From NCBI GenBank assembly GCA_016929365.1, contig JAFGIZ010000074.1:1-17948 (forward strand): 17,948 bases of DNA. Reading direction: 5' to 3'. The notes under the pieces are model-generated. The model was not told the origin of the DNA. It was given only the letters and a program-made list of their open reading frames with translations, and ran no database searches. Below are positions 1-8,086 of the stretch, piece by piece. Position 1 is the first letter of the stretch. Every line of letters begins with the position of its first letter. The translations under genes were made by a program, and so were the position numbers. This DNA is from Lentisphaerota bacterium. Lineage in GTDB: Bacteria; Verrucomicrobiota; Kiritimatiellia; UBA8416; JAFGIZ01.

Positions 1-2033
1 ATGCCGATGCACTTGACCTTCATCCGGTCACCGATCTTGCAGATGTCTTCCACGCTTTTGACCCGGAAGTCCGCCAGCTCGCTGATATGCACCAGGCCGT
101 CCTGGCCCGGCAGCACTTCCACGAACGCGCCGAACTCCTTGACGCCCGTGACGGGTCCTTCGTAGATCTTGCCCACCTCGATTTCGGCGGTAATGTTTTC
201 GATCTCGCGTAACGCCGCCTGCATCGACTCGTCGTTGGTCGCGAAGACGTTGACCGTCCCGTCCTCCTCGATGTCGATCTGGGCCCCGGAGAGATCCGTG
301 ATGCGGCGGATGTTCTTGCCGCCGGGCCCGATCAGCTCGCCGATCTTGTCCTGCGGAATGGTCACCTGCTGGATGCGCGGCGCGTGCGGCGCCATTTCGG
401 CGCGCGGCTGCGCGAGCACGGCGGTCATTACCTTCAGGATCTTCATCCTTGCGTCGCGGGCGCGGGTAAAGGCGCCTTCCACGAGCTCCCACTTCAGGCC
501 GTGAATCTTGAGATCCACCTGGAAACCGGTCACGCCGGCCTCCGTACCGGCCACCTTGAAGTCCATGTCGCCGCAATGGTCTTCGCTGCCCAGGATATCG
601 GTTACCAGCTCGGCCTTGTCGGCATCCGAAAACAGCCCGATTGAAATCCCGGCCACGGGCTTCTTGATCGGGACGCCGGCGTCCATCAGCGCCAGGGTGC
701 CCGCGCACACGCTGGCCATCGAGGTCGAGCCGTTGGACCCCATGATGTCCGAGACCAGGCGCACCGTGTACGGAAAGTCCGCGGGCATGACCGGCCGCAG
801 CGATTTCTCGGCCAGCGCCCCGTGTCCGATTTCGCGTCGGCCCGTAAAGCCGAGCCGGCCGACTTCGCCCACGCTGTACGGCGGGAAGTTGTAATGCAGC
901 ATGAAGGTTTTTTCCGGCGGCCCGCCGGTTACGGCATCCAGTGACTGGATGTCCGACTTGGTACCGAGCGTCACCGTGCACAGCGCCTGTGTCTCGCCTC
1001 GGTTAAACAGCGCCGAGCCGTGCGTGCGCGGCAGGAGGCCCACCTGCGCCGAGAGGGGCCGGATCTCGTCGGATCCGCGTCCGTCGATGCGTCGCCCCTT
1101 CTCCAGGACGTTCCGGCGCACCGCCTCGATCTCGAGCACGTCGAAGATCTCGCGCAGCTGCTCCTGCGTGACGTCCGGGTCGCGTTCCCGCAGCTTCGCC
1201 TCCAGGGCTTCCTGGACGGCCTTGATGCGGTTGTGCCGGTCCGTCTTGTCCGCGGCCATGACGGCCTCGAGCATGTCGTCGCCGGCGTTGTCGCGGGCCG
1301 CGGCGAGCAGCGCCTCGTCCGTTGCCGGTTCGGCCACGACCTTCTCCGGCAGCCCCATCTGGCGCCGCAGCTCGAGCTGGGCGTCGATCAACCGGACACA
1401 GGCTTCGTGCGCAAAGCGCATGGCCGCCACGATATCCTCTTCGGCGACCTCGGCGGCATCGCCTTCGATCATGAGCGGCAGCTCGCGCGTCGCGGCGTAG
1501 ATCATGTCGAGATCGCTCTTCTCACGCAGGGCATGCGTCGGGTTCAGCACAAACTGACCGTCCACCCGGCCCACGCGGACGCCCCCGACCGGGCCCATGA
1601 ACGGAATCTCCGACAGCGTGAGCGCCGTGCTCGCCGCGACGATGCTGAGCATGTCCGAGTCGTTCTCGCCGTCCGCCGAGAGCAGCATGTTGTTGACCTG
1701 GACGTCGTTGTGGTACGTCTTGGGAAACAGCGACCGGATCGGCCGGTCCGTAACCCGCGCGGTCAGAATCTCCTTTTCCGCCGGCCGCGCCTCGCGCTTG
1801 AAGAAGCCGCCCGGGAACCGCCCGGCGGCATAGAACTTCTCGCGGTATTCAACCTGCAGCGGGAAGTAATCGATTCCTTCCCGCGGTTCGTCCGTGCACG
1901 TCACGGCCGAGAACAGCACCGTGTCGCCCAGGCGCACGGTACACGATCCGGCTGCCTGCTGCGCCAGCACCCCGGCTTCGATGGTGAGGGGGTTGCCCCC
2001 GATGTCGACGTTTACCGTCTTGGTTTCCTTCAT
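1..2033 (-). CDS. pnp: Polyribonucleotide nucleotidyltransferase (PNPase), 3' end beyond window
   Basis: PNPase is the phosphorolytic 3'-5' exoribonuclease of the degradosome and mRNA turnover; it is trimeric and cytoplasmic. The frame is open from ATG at 2033 to the window edge (677 codons, no stop), against about 700 residues for the family, so only the end of the C-terminal S1 domain is missing. The first RNase PH domain shows FMGPVGGVRVG. The second carries HYNFPPYSVGEVGRLGFTGR and the catalytic segment EDHCGDMDFKVAGT, which keeps the two Asp and the Lys of the E. coli active site. A KH domain (IGPGGKNIRRI) and the start of S1 (GKIYEGPVTGVKEFGAFVEV) follow. AAGGAAG lies just before the start. 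It sits 100 bp downstream of rpsO, the usual rpsO-pnp pairing. The protein reads without frameshift. Confidence 0.97.
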   Translation of the reverse strand, partial: MKETKTVNVDIGGNPLTIEAGVLAQQAAGSCTVRLGDTVLFSAVTCTDEPREGIDYFPLQVEYREKFYAAGRFPGGFFKREARPAEKEILTARVTDRPIRSLFPKTYHNDVQVNNMLLSADGENDSDMLSIVAASTALTLSEIPFMGPVGGVRVGRVDGQFVLNPTHALREKSDLDMIYAATRELPLMIEGDAAEVAEEDIVAAMRFAHEACVRLIDAQLELRRQMGLPEKVVAEPATDEALLAAARDNAGDDMLEAVMAADKTDRHNRIKAVQEALEAKLRERDPDVTQEQLREIFDVLEIEAVRRNVLEKGRRIDGRGSDEIRPLSAQVGLLPRTHGSALFNRGETQALCTVTLGTKSDIQSLDAVTGGPPEKTFMLHYNFPPYSVGEVGRLGFTGRREIGHGALAEKSLRPVMPADFPYTVRLVSDIMGSNGSTSMASVCAGTLALMDAGVPIKKPVAGISIGLFSDADKAELVTDILGSEDHCGDMDFKVAGTEAGVTGFQVDLKIHGLKWELVEGAFTRARDARMKILKVMTAVLAQPRAEMAPHAPRIQQVTIPQDKIGELIGPGGKNIRRITDLSGAQIDIEEDGTVNVFATNDESMQAALREIENITAEIEVGKIYEGPVTGVKEFGAFVEVLPGQDGLVHISELADFRVKSVEDICKIGDRMKVKCIG

Positions 2034-2133
2034 GTCTTCCTTCTTTGTGTTCGCGGATCAGCACGGGAGTACGAAAGCACACGTCGCCCCTGAAGCGGGT
2101 TCCGGTCCGGTGCGTGTGGCGGGAAACGGCGCC

Positions 2134-2397
2134 TTAGCGGCGAATCTTGAGCTTCTTGATAAGCTCGCGATAGCGCTGCTCGTCTTTCTTCTTGAGGTAA
2201 TCAAGCAGGCGACGCCGGGCGCTGACCATCTTGATGAGGCCATAGCGCGAACTGTGGTCCTTGCGATGGGTCTTCAGGTGTTCGGTGAGGTGCTCAATGC
2301 GCCGTGTCAGCACCGCCACCTGAACATCCGAAGACCCTGTGTCGCCATCATGCCGCTGATACGCGGACTGGACCATCTTCTTGTCAACCTGGCTCAT
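2134..2397 (-). CDS. rpsO: 30S ribosomal protein S15
   Basis: S15 binds 16S rRNA in the platform of the small subunit and helps form bridges to the 50S. The protein has 87 residues (E. coli 89) and shows the family signature: DTGSSDVQVAVLTRRI, then LKTHRKDHSSRYGLIKMVSARR, then LLDYLKKKDEQRYRELIKKL, ending in the basic tail KIRR. The ATG at 2397 is chosen by homology; the frame is open further upstream, but that part does not resemble S15. A GGGG run lies only about 1-2 nt before the ATG, so the ribosome-binding site is atypical. S15 leaders often carry autoregulatory structures, but I did not identify one in the 61-bp gap to ribF. Confidence 0.97.
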   Translation of the reverse strand: MSQVDKKMVQSAYQRHDGDTGSSDVQVAVLTRRIEHLTEHLKTHRKDHSSRYGLIKMVSARRRLLDYLKKKDEQRYRELIKKLKIRR

Positions 2398-2458
2398 ACC
2401 CCTGACTGATCCTGTGTTGCTTACTTCTTTCCTGTCTTTCTGTGTTTTGTCCCGGGGA

Positions 2459-3457
2459 CTATATACCGCCCCGGCAAAACGAGTAAAGGGATTCTTTGAC
2501 TTTTTTACGCGCCCCCGCGGCGTGCCGCAAAACGGCGTGCGCGTCGGAGACGTCGCGGCGTAACTGGGCCCGCAGGGCCTCCGCCGATGGAAAGGTCCGT
2601 TCGCCGCGCAGACGCGAGACAAAGAAAACTTCCAGATTCCGCCCGTACAGGGTGCCGCGGTAATCCAGCAGGTGCAGCTCGAGCACCGGCGGGCCGGCCC
2701 GCCCGCCGAAGGTCGGACGCACCCCGAGATTCAAGACACCGTCCCGGATGCGGCGGCCGCGCTCCGCCGCCACGGCGAGCACCGTGTAGGCCCCTTCGGG
2801 CGGCAGCGTCTCGTTGTGTATGTCCAGGTTGGCCGTCGGGCAATCCAGGCGCCGCCCGCGTCCGCGGCCCCGCACCACCGTGCCCAGCACGCTGAAGGGC
2901 CGGTCGAGCATGGCCGCCGCGTCGTCGAGCCGACCGCCCTGGACCGCGTCCCGGATGCGCGTGCTCGACACGGCGTCCCCCCGGTACAGCACGGACGGCA
3001 CGCGGTCGACCGCGAACCCCAGCCGCCGCCCGGCGCCCGCCAGGGTCGCCGGCGTGCCCCGGCCGCCCTGTCCGAAGCGCCAGTCCCGGCCCACCACGAC
3101 ACGCGCCAGCGAAGGCAGGTGCGCGTGCAGCCGCTGGATAAAAACTTCCGGCTCCAGGCGCGCCAGGGCGCGGCTGAAGGGCAGCGCGAGGCAGGCCTCG
3201 ACGCCCGAACGCCGCAGCAGCAGCCGCTTGTGCGGCCAGGCGGTCAGCAACCGCGGGGCCGCGCCGGGATGCAGCACCTTGAGCGGATGCGTATCGAAGG
3301 TCAGGACCCAGGCGCGCCCTCCCGCGCGGGACGCCGCGGCGCACGTGCGCCCGAGCACCCGCCGGTGTCCGCGGTGGACTCCGTCGAAAAAGCCGGCGGC
3401 CAGCACCACCGGTGCGCGCGGCCGCGGCACCTGGTTCCAATCGGTGTACACCTTCAT
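2459..3457 (-). CDS. ribF: Bifunctional riboflavin kinase / FMN adenylyltransferase
   Basis: RibF makes FMN from riboflavin and ATP, then FAD from FMN and ATP. It has 332 residues, normal to slightly long. The N-terminal nucleotidyltransferase domain has GFFDGVHRGHRRVL (residues 22-35, the HxGH-type ATP site), VVGRDWRFGQGGRG (121-134) and VSSTRIRDAVQGG (163-175). The C-terminal kinase domain has CPTANLDIHNETLPPEGAY (206-224, including the PTAN motif), GVLNLGVRPTFGG (240-252) and VLELHLLDYRGTLYG (258-272), with the likely catalytic Glu at 260. The ATG at 3457 begins MKVYTDWNQV, typical of RibF; the frame is open upstream but only shadows truB. It starts 10 bp after the truB stop, so it is almost certainly cotranscribed. 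The last 20 residues are lysine-rich and poorly conserved. Confidence 0.95.
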   Translation of the reverse strand: MKVYTDWNQVPRPRAPVVLAAGFFDGVHRGHRRVLGRTCAAASRAGGRAWVLTFDTHPLKVLHPGAAPRLLTAWPHKRLLLRRSGVEACLALPFSRALARLEPEVFIQRLHAHLPSLARVVVGRDWRFGQGGRGTPATLAGAGRRLGFAVDRVPSVLYRGDAVSSTRIRDAVQGGRLDDAAAMLDRPFSVLGTVVRGRGRGRRLDCPTANLDIHNETLPPEGAYTVLAVAAERGRRIRDGVLNLGVRPTFGGRAGPPVLELHLLDYRGTLYGRNLEVFFVSRLRGERTFPSAEALRAQLRRDVSDAHAVLRHAAGARKKVKESLYSFCRGGI

Positions 3458-3467
3458 GGACGGGACC

Positions 3468-4220
3468 CTACCTGCGGGTGAAGCGGTGCATCGGCAGAAT
3501 GCGCTCGTACAAGGCCTCGCGGGACAGTTCCAGCAACGCATCCAGCGGCACGGCCGCGGCAATATCGATGTCGCCCGACCGGGTGCGCCGCAAGGCGTGC
3601 AGGTGCGCCCCGCACCCCAGCGCCTCTCCCACGTCCGCGCACAACGTGCGGGCATAGGTGCCCTTGCTGCAGCGTAAAACGAAATCGGCATACGGCGGCC
3701 GGAAGTCCGTCAGGTCGAACGCGTACACGTGCACGAGCCGGGGTTCCCGCTTCACGGTCTGCCCGCGCCGCGCCCGCTTGTAGAGCGGCACCCCGTCCAC
3801 CTTCACGGCCGACACCATGGGCGGGGTCTGGTACAGGTCCCCGCGGAAACGGGCCATCTCCGCCTCCAACCGATCGCGGGTCACGCCGGACGGATCTCGC
3901 TCGGCGGTCACGCGACCCTGGGCGTCCTGCGAATCGGTCGCCACCCCCAGCCGCAGCGTGCCTTCGTACGTCTTGTCCGAACCGAGAAAAAGACTCGAAA
4001 GCTTCGTGCCCCGGCCCACCAGGACGATCAGCAGCCCCGTGGCCTGGGGGTCCAGCGTCCCGCCGTGCCCGACCTTGCGGATCTGGAACGTGCGCCGGAT
4101 CCGGTCCACCACGTCGTGCGACGTCGGTCCGGCGGGCTTATCGACCACCAGCACCCCGTCGTACGGTTCGAGCCCGCGCGGCGGCGCCGGCGCGCCCGAG
4201 GCCATGCCCCGCGGTCTCAT
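3468..4220 (-). CDS. truB: tRNA pseudouridine(55) synthase, short form
   Basis: TruB converts U55 of the tRNA T-loop to pseudouridine. Motifs: GVLVVDKPAGPTSHDVV (residues 22-38), KVGHGGTLDPQATGLL (49-64) with catalytic Asp57, TYEGTLRLGVATDSQDAQG, and CSKGTYARTLCADVGEALGCGAHL. The protein has 250 residues, shorter than the roughly 300 of E. coli-type enzymes, and it ends soon after the catalytic domain, so a C-terminal PUA-like domain seems absent. The ATG at 4220 overlaps the rbfA stop (ATGA) and has GGAGG seven bases upstream, so translational coupling with rbfA is likely. A second Met at residue 6 is an alternative start. Confidence 0.95.
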   Translation of the reverse strand: MRPRGMASGAPAPPRGLEPYDGVLVVDKPAGPTSHDVVDRIRRTFQIRKVGHGGTLDPQATGLLIVLVGRGTKLSSLFLGSDKTYEGTLRLGVATDSQDAQGRVTAERDPSGVTRDRLEAEMARFRGDLYQTPPMVSAVKVDGVPLYKRARRGQTVKREPRLVHVYAFDLTDFRPPYADFVLRCSKGTYARTLCADVGEALGCGAHLHALRRTRSGDIDIAAAVPLDALLELSREALYERILPMHRFTRR

Positions 4221-4594
4221 GACGCCGCCTCCCCGCCGGACGCGCCGCCTTGGTCGAGCTCGTCCAGAATATGCAGCACCCGGTCGCCCTGCTCGATGGA
4301 ATGATCCAGCTCGAAACGCAAGCGCGGCGTATACTTGATCGACATGTCCCGGTTGATACGGGCCTGGATCTCCGCGCGGTGCTTCTTCAACAAACCCAGC
4401 ATGTGCAGCCGCTCGTCCTCGTGGTTGCGGATCGAAACCCAGACCCGGGCCTCGCGCAGGTTGCGGGCCGTCTGCACGCGCGTTACCGTAATCGCGCCCA
4501 GGTCCACGCCGCTTTCGTGCAGCACGCGGAAAAGCGCTTCGCCGATCTCGCGCCGCAGGAGCGCATTGACTCGTGTGATGCGGTCGGACGTCAA
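4217..4594 (-). CDS. rbfA: 30S ribosome-binding factor A
   Basis: RbfA is a small KH-fold factor that binds immature 30S subunits and helps mature the 5' end of 16S rRNA. The 125-residue protein matches the family in length and pattern: an N-terminal amphipathic helix (RITRVNALLRREIGEALFRV), GAITVTRVQTARNLREARVWVSI in the strand region, and IKYTPRLRFELDHSIEQGDRV near the end. The start codon is TTG (4594-4592), overlapping the infB stop as TTGA. No ATG gives a better N-terminus and no strong Shine-Dalgarno is visible, so initiation probably depends on coupling to infB. The 3' end overlaps truB by four bases. Confidence 0.95.
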   Translation of the reverse strand: MTSDRITRVNALLRREIGEALFRVLHESGVDLGAITVTRVQTARNLREARVWVSIRNHEDERLHMLGLLKKHRAEIQARINRDMSIKYTPRLRFELDHSIEQGDRVLHILDELDQGGASGGEAAS

Positions 4595-6672
4595 AGGGTC
4601 TGCTCAACTTCTTCGAGCGTGTAAAACTCCAGCACGTCGCCCGCTTCAAAATCCGCGTAACCCTCCAGCCGGATACCGCATTCCTGCCCTTCGCGCACGT
4701 CGCGCACGTCGTCCTGGAAATGCTTGAGCGACAGCACGCCGCCTTCCCATAACACCTCGCCGCCCCGCTTGACGCGCACCTTCCCGGCCGCCTGCACGGT
4801 GCCGTCCGTCACCAGGCACCCCGCGACCTTGCCGCGCCGGCCCAGCGCGAACACCTGCCGGATCTCCGCGTGTCCGGTCACCCGTTCCGTCACGCGTGGC
4901 GCCAGCAGTCCCAGCATCGCGTCGCGCACTTCGTCGGTCAGCTCGTAAATCACCGTATGCAACCGGATTTCGACCCCCTCGTGCGTCGCCAGGCGGTCCA
5001 CGCCGGGTTCCTTGCCCACGTGAAACCCGAGAACAACCGCGTCCGAGGCGCTGGCCAGCATCACGTCGTTCTCCGTGATATTTCCCGTGCCGCTCAGAAT
5101 AATATTCAACGACACCTTCTCGCTGCGGATATCGCGCAGCGCATGGGCAATGGCCTCTACCGAACCCTGCGTGTCGGCCTTCAGCACGATGCGCAGCTCC
5201 AGCTGCTCGGTGGCTTTCATCTGGTCGAACAGCGAATCCAGGGAGGCCTTGCGCGCCGTGCCGAGTTGTTCGCGCTTCTGGGCCTCGCGCGCCGCCTCCA
5301 CCGTGGCGCGCGCGGCGCGCTCGTTCCTGGAAACGCGGAATGCCGCGCCCGCCTCGGGTATGCCGGAAAGGCCCAGGCACCGTACCGGCGTGGACGGCCC
5401 CGCCGCCTTGAGCTTCGCGCCGTGATCGTTGGTCAGGGCCCGCACCCGGCCCAGATGCGGCCCGCAGACCACCATGTCGCCGAGCTTCAGCGTGCCGTGC
5501 TTCACGAGCAGATTCGCAACCGGGCCCCGGCCCGGTTCCATGAACGCCTCGATCACAAAACCGCTCGCCGAACGCCGGGGATTCGCCTTCAACTCCTGCA
5601 GGTCGGCCTGCAAGAGGATCATCTCCAGGAGATGGTCGAGGCCCTGGCCGGTCTGCGCGCTGACCTCGCAGCAAATCGTTTCCCCGCCCCAGTCCTCCGG
5701 CGTCAGGTCCATGGCCTGGAGCTGCTGGCGCACGCGGTCCGCGTTGGCGGCCGGAAGATCCATCTTGTTGATGGCCACCATCACGGCCACGCCCGCGGCG
5801 CGCGCGTGGCTGATCGCTTCCTCGGTCTGCGGCATCATGCCGTCGTCGGCGGCAATAATAATGACGGCGATATCCGTCAGCGTGGCCCCGCGCGCCCGCA
5901 TCGCCGTAAACGCCGCATGCCCCGGCGTATCCAGGAACGTGATCCGGCGCCCCTGGACGTCCACCGTGTAGGCCCCGATGTGCTGCGTGATGCCCCCGGA
6001 TTCGCCGGACACGACGGCCGTGTTCCGGATCTTGTCCAGCAGCGACGTCTTGCCGTGATCCACGTGGCCGAGAAACGTGACGACCGGTGCGCGCGGGTCG
6101 AGATCCTCGGGACGGTCCGCGCGTTCCGGCTCTTCCTCTTCCTTATTGCGGATCACCGGCTTGTGCGCCGCCGCCCGGCGCTCCTGCACCAGCGTGTACC
6201 CGTGCTTTTCGGCCAGGCGCTGCGCGACCTCGATGTCCACGCGCTGATTGATCGAGGCCAGGATATTCAGGCCCATCAGTTCGGCAATCAGGCGGTTCGG
6301 CGGCATGTTCAGGTACCCCGCCAGGTCCTTCACGATCACCGCCCCGCGCACCCGGATCACCTGCTCCGGCTCCGCGCCCGGGGCTTCCGCGTCCGCCGCG
6401 GCTGCCGGTGCGGCCGGCGCTTCCGGCTCGCCGGCCGGCGCTTCTGTCTCCGCGGCGGCCGGCGACTCCGGCCCGGCCGCCGGCGCTTTTGCCTCCGCGG
6501 CCGCCGGCGCTTCCGACCCGGCCGCGGCGCCGTGCTCTTCACGCAGGAGCTCGATCGCCGCCTCGTCTACCGAGCTGGAATGCGTCTTGGCGGCCGCGCC
6601 CAGCTCGTGCAGCCTGGCCAGGAGATCCTTGTTGGACATCCCCAGTTCTTTGGCCAATTCGTAAACGCGCAT
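4591..6672 (-). CDS. infB: Translation initiation factor IF-2
   Basis: IF-2 is the GTPase that brings initiator fMet-tRNA to the 30S subunit and promotes subunit joining. It has 693 residues, a compact form (E. coli about 890). The N-terminal IF2-N module is residues 1-47 (MRVYELAKELGMSNKDLL). An Ala/Pro/Glu linker covers about 48-105, and a second IF2-N-like segment (VIVKDLAGYLNMPPNRLI) about 111-165. The G domain has GHVDHGKTS (202-210), GGITQHIGAY, DTPGH, NKMD and SAQ. Domains II-IV follow, including LKADTQGSVEAI and ITENDVMLASASDAVVLGF. GGGAG lies four bases before the ATG. It is 25 bp downstream of nusA and overlaps rbfA by four bases. Confidence 0.97.
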   Translation of the reverse strand: MRVYELAKELGMSNKDLLARLHELGAAAKTHSSSVDEAAIELLREEHGAAAGSEAPAAAEAKAPAAGPESPAAAETEAPAGEPEAPAAPAAAADAEAPGAEPEQVIRVRGAVIVKDLAGYLNMPPNRLIAELMGLNILASINQRVDIEVAQRLAEKHGYTLVQERRAAAHKPVIRNKEEEEPERADRPEDLDPRAPVVTFLGHVDHGKTSLLDKIRNTAVVSGESGGITQHIGAYTVDVQGRRITFLDTPGHAAFTAMRARGATLTDIAVIIIAADDGMMPQTEEAISHARAAGVAVMVAINKMDLPAANADRVRQQLQAMDLTPEDWGGETICCEVSAQTGQGLDHLLEMILLQADLQELKANPRRSASGFVIEAFMEPGRGPVANLLVKHGTLKLGDMVVCGPHLGRVRALTNDHGAKLKAAGPSTPVRCLGLSGIPEAGAAFRVSRNERAARATVEAAREAQKREQLGTARKASLDSLFDQMKATEQLELRIVLKADTQGSVEAIAHALRDIRSEKVSLNIILSGTGNITENDVMLASASDAVVLGFHVGKEPGVDRLATHEGVEIRLHTVIYELTDEVRDAMLGLLAPRVTERVTGHAEIRQVFALGRRGKVAGCLVTDGTVQAAGKVRVKRGGEVLWEGGVLSLKHFQDDVRDVREGQECGIRLEGYADFEAGDVLEFYTLEEVEQTL
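6364..6513 (-). repeat. Imperfect 15-residue (45-bp) repeats in the IF-2 linker
   Basis: Residues 54-103 of IF-2 read as three imperfect copies of an Ala/Pro/Glu unit: EAPAAAEAKAPAAGP, ESPAAAETEAPAGEP, then a longer 19-residue degenerate copy beginning EAPAAPAAA. The DNA is correspondingly repetitive, with recurring GCCGGCGCTTCCG-like blocks on the plus strand. IF-2 linkers are commonly low-complexity and variable in length between strains; the regular period here suggests slippage or unequal crossover. Confidence 0.7.
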
Positions 6673-6697
6673 CGTTCTCCCGCCGCCGTTTCCGCTC

Positions 6698-7966
6698 TCA
6701 GACGCCCGGGTCCGCTTCCGGTTCGCCGTGAAGCCCGGCCGCCGCTTCGTGCACCGCCCGGGCGGTCTCCAGGTCGAAACCCGTGGTCTCGGCCAGCTCC
6801 GCGACGTCCACCGCGAGGATACCCTCCACGCTCAGGAACCCGGACTTGACCAGCACCTCCGCCTGCGCCTGGCTGATGCTCTCGATCATGGCCAGGCGGT
6901 TGATCGCGTTGGCGACCTTTTCCTCGAAGCTGATTTCCCGTTCGTCCTTGTGAATATCGATCTTCAGGCCCAGCAGCTTGGCGGTCAAGCGCACATTCTG
7001 GCCGCGCTTGCCGATGGCCAGCGACAACTGGTCCGCCTCGGTCATGATATGCACCAGGTTGGGTATTTCCTCGTCCACGTCGACTTTCAGCAGTTTTGCC
7101 GGCGACAGGGCGTTGGTCACGTAGGTCCGGACGTCGTCGCTCCAGCGGATAATGTCGATCTTCTCGCCGGAGAGCTCGCGCACGATGTTCTTCACGCGAA
7201 TGCCGCGCATCCCCACGCAGGCGCCGACCGGGTCGACTTTTTCGTCGTGCGATACCACGGCGATCTTGGTGCGGTAGCCCGGCTCCCGCGCAATACCCTT
7301 GATCTCAACGATCCCGTCGGCGATCTCGGAGACCTCGAGCTGGAACAGCTTCCTCACGAAATCGGGGTGGCTGCGCGAGAGAATGACGCTCGGGGCCGTC
7401 GTGCTCGGCTCGACCTTGAGAATGAACCCCCGGATGCGGTCCCCGATCTGGTACTCCTCGGTCGGGACGCGCTCCCCGGCTGGCAGCAGCGCCTCCGCGC
7501 GGCCGAGGTCCACGACGATGTCGCTGCGGTTGAACTGCCGTACGGCGCCGGTGACGATGTCCCCGACCCGGTCCTTGTACTCCTCGAAGACGATATCCCG
7601 CTCCGCCTGGCGGATGCGCTGAATAATGGCCTGCTTCGCGGTCTGGGCCGCGATCCGGCCCAGGTTGCGCGGCGTGACCTCCGTTTCCACGGTATCGCCG
7701 AGCTGCGCGTTCGGGTCCGTTTTGTGCGCCTGCTGGAGCGTAATCTCGTTCTTGCCCTTGCGGGGTTTTTCCACCACGGTCATCGGCGCGAAGGCCCGGA
7801 TGTCGCACGTCTTGCGGTCCACCTCGATGCGCGGCTCCATCTCGCTTTCGATCGACCGGCGCGACGCCGACTGGAGGGCATACTCGACCGCTTCAATCAG
7901 GGTTTCGCGGTCGATGCCGCGCTCGCGCTCCATAAAATTCAAAATCGTCAGCAACTCGTTATTCAT
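6698..7966 (-). CDS. nusA: Transcription termination/antitermination factor NusA
   Basis: NusA binds RNA polymerase and nascent RNA, promoting pausing and hairpin-dependent termination and taking part in antitermination. The 422 residues cover an N-terminal polymerase-binding domain (about 1-125, MNNELLTILNFMERERGIDRE), S1 (about 133-197, GDIVTGAVRQFNRSDIVVDLG), KH1 (with DPVGACVGMRGIRVKNI at 245-261), KH2 (SLAIGKRGQNVRLTAKL, 315-331) and a C-terminal helix-hairpin-helix-like segment (about 362-408). GGAGG lies four bases before the ATG. It is the first gene of the operon here; the rimP gene that precedes nusA in many bacteria is not next to it. The short acidic tail is normal for non-enterobacterial NusA. 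Confidence 0.97.
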   Translation of the reverse strand: MNNELLTILNFMERERGIDRETLIEAVEYALQSASRRSIESEMEPRIEVDRKTCDIRAFAPMTVVEKPRKGKNEITLQQAHKTDPNAQLGDTVETEVTPRNLGRIAAQTAKQAIIQRIRQAERDIVFEEYKDRVGDIVTGAVRQFNRSDIVVDLGRAEALLPAGERVPTEEYQIGDRIRGFILKVEPSTTAPSVILSRSHPDFVRKLFQLEVSEIADGIVEIKGIAREPGYRTKIAVVSHDEKVDPVGACVGMRGIRVKNIVRELSGEKIDIIRWSDDVRTYVTNALSPAKLLKVDVDEEIPNLVHIMTEADQLSLAIGKRGQNVRLTAKLLGLKIDIHKDEREISFEEKVANAINRLAMIESISQAQAEVLVKSGFLSVEGILAVDVAELAETTGFDLETARAVHEAAAGLHGEPEADPGV

Positions 7967-7992
7967 GCCGCCTCCACCCCCCCTTTACACGC

Positions 7993-8015
7993 AAAAGAGT
8001 GGGCCAGGCCCACTC
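7993..8015 (-). terminator. Terminator-like hairpin in the nusA leader (possible attenuator)
   Basis: On the minus strand the sequence GAGTGGGCCTGGCCCACTC folds into a perfect 8-bp GC-rich stem with a three-base loop and is followed directly by TTTT. It lies 26 bases upstream of the nusA ATG and downstream of the best promoter candidate (8049-8077), so transcripts entering nusA must pass it. It could end transcription coming from the hydrolase gene, act as an attenuator of the nusA operon, or both. The T-run is short, so efficiency may be modest. Confidence 0.55.
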
Positions 8016-8048
8016 CGCGCCAAACGCTCTCTTACCTCGGGCAACGGT

Positions 8049-8077
8049 ACAGTAGAAACTCGCCCCCCCGCCGTCAA
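8049..8077 (-). promoter_or_regulatory. Candidate sigma70-type promoter of the nusA operon
   Basis: On the minus strand TTGACG (8077-8072) matches the -35 consensus at five of six bases. It is separated by exactly 17 bp from TACTGT (8054-8049), a weaker -10 with three of six matches. Predicted transcription would start near 8042, giving a leader of about 75 bases that contains the terminator-like hairpin before nusA. This is motif matching only; the -10 is poor. Confidence 0.45.
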
Positions 8078-8086
8078 GCCCCGATT

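Noticed and set aside
28..981. Minus-strand frame of 317 codons inside pnp
   Set aside because: Offset frame of the authentic PNPase frame, with Arg/Gly/Ala-rich sequence.
3458..3691. Upstream start for RibF
   Set aside because: The added 78 residues are the off-frame shadow of truB; the ATG at 3457 gives the typical RibF N-terminus.
4870..6849. Long plus-strand open frame (about 659 codons) opposite infB
   Set aside because: It is antisense to a clearly conserved IF-2 gene; GC-rich codon use commonly keeps the complementary frame open, and its Arg/His/Gly-rich product resembles no protein.
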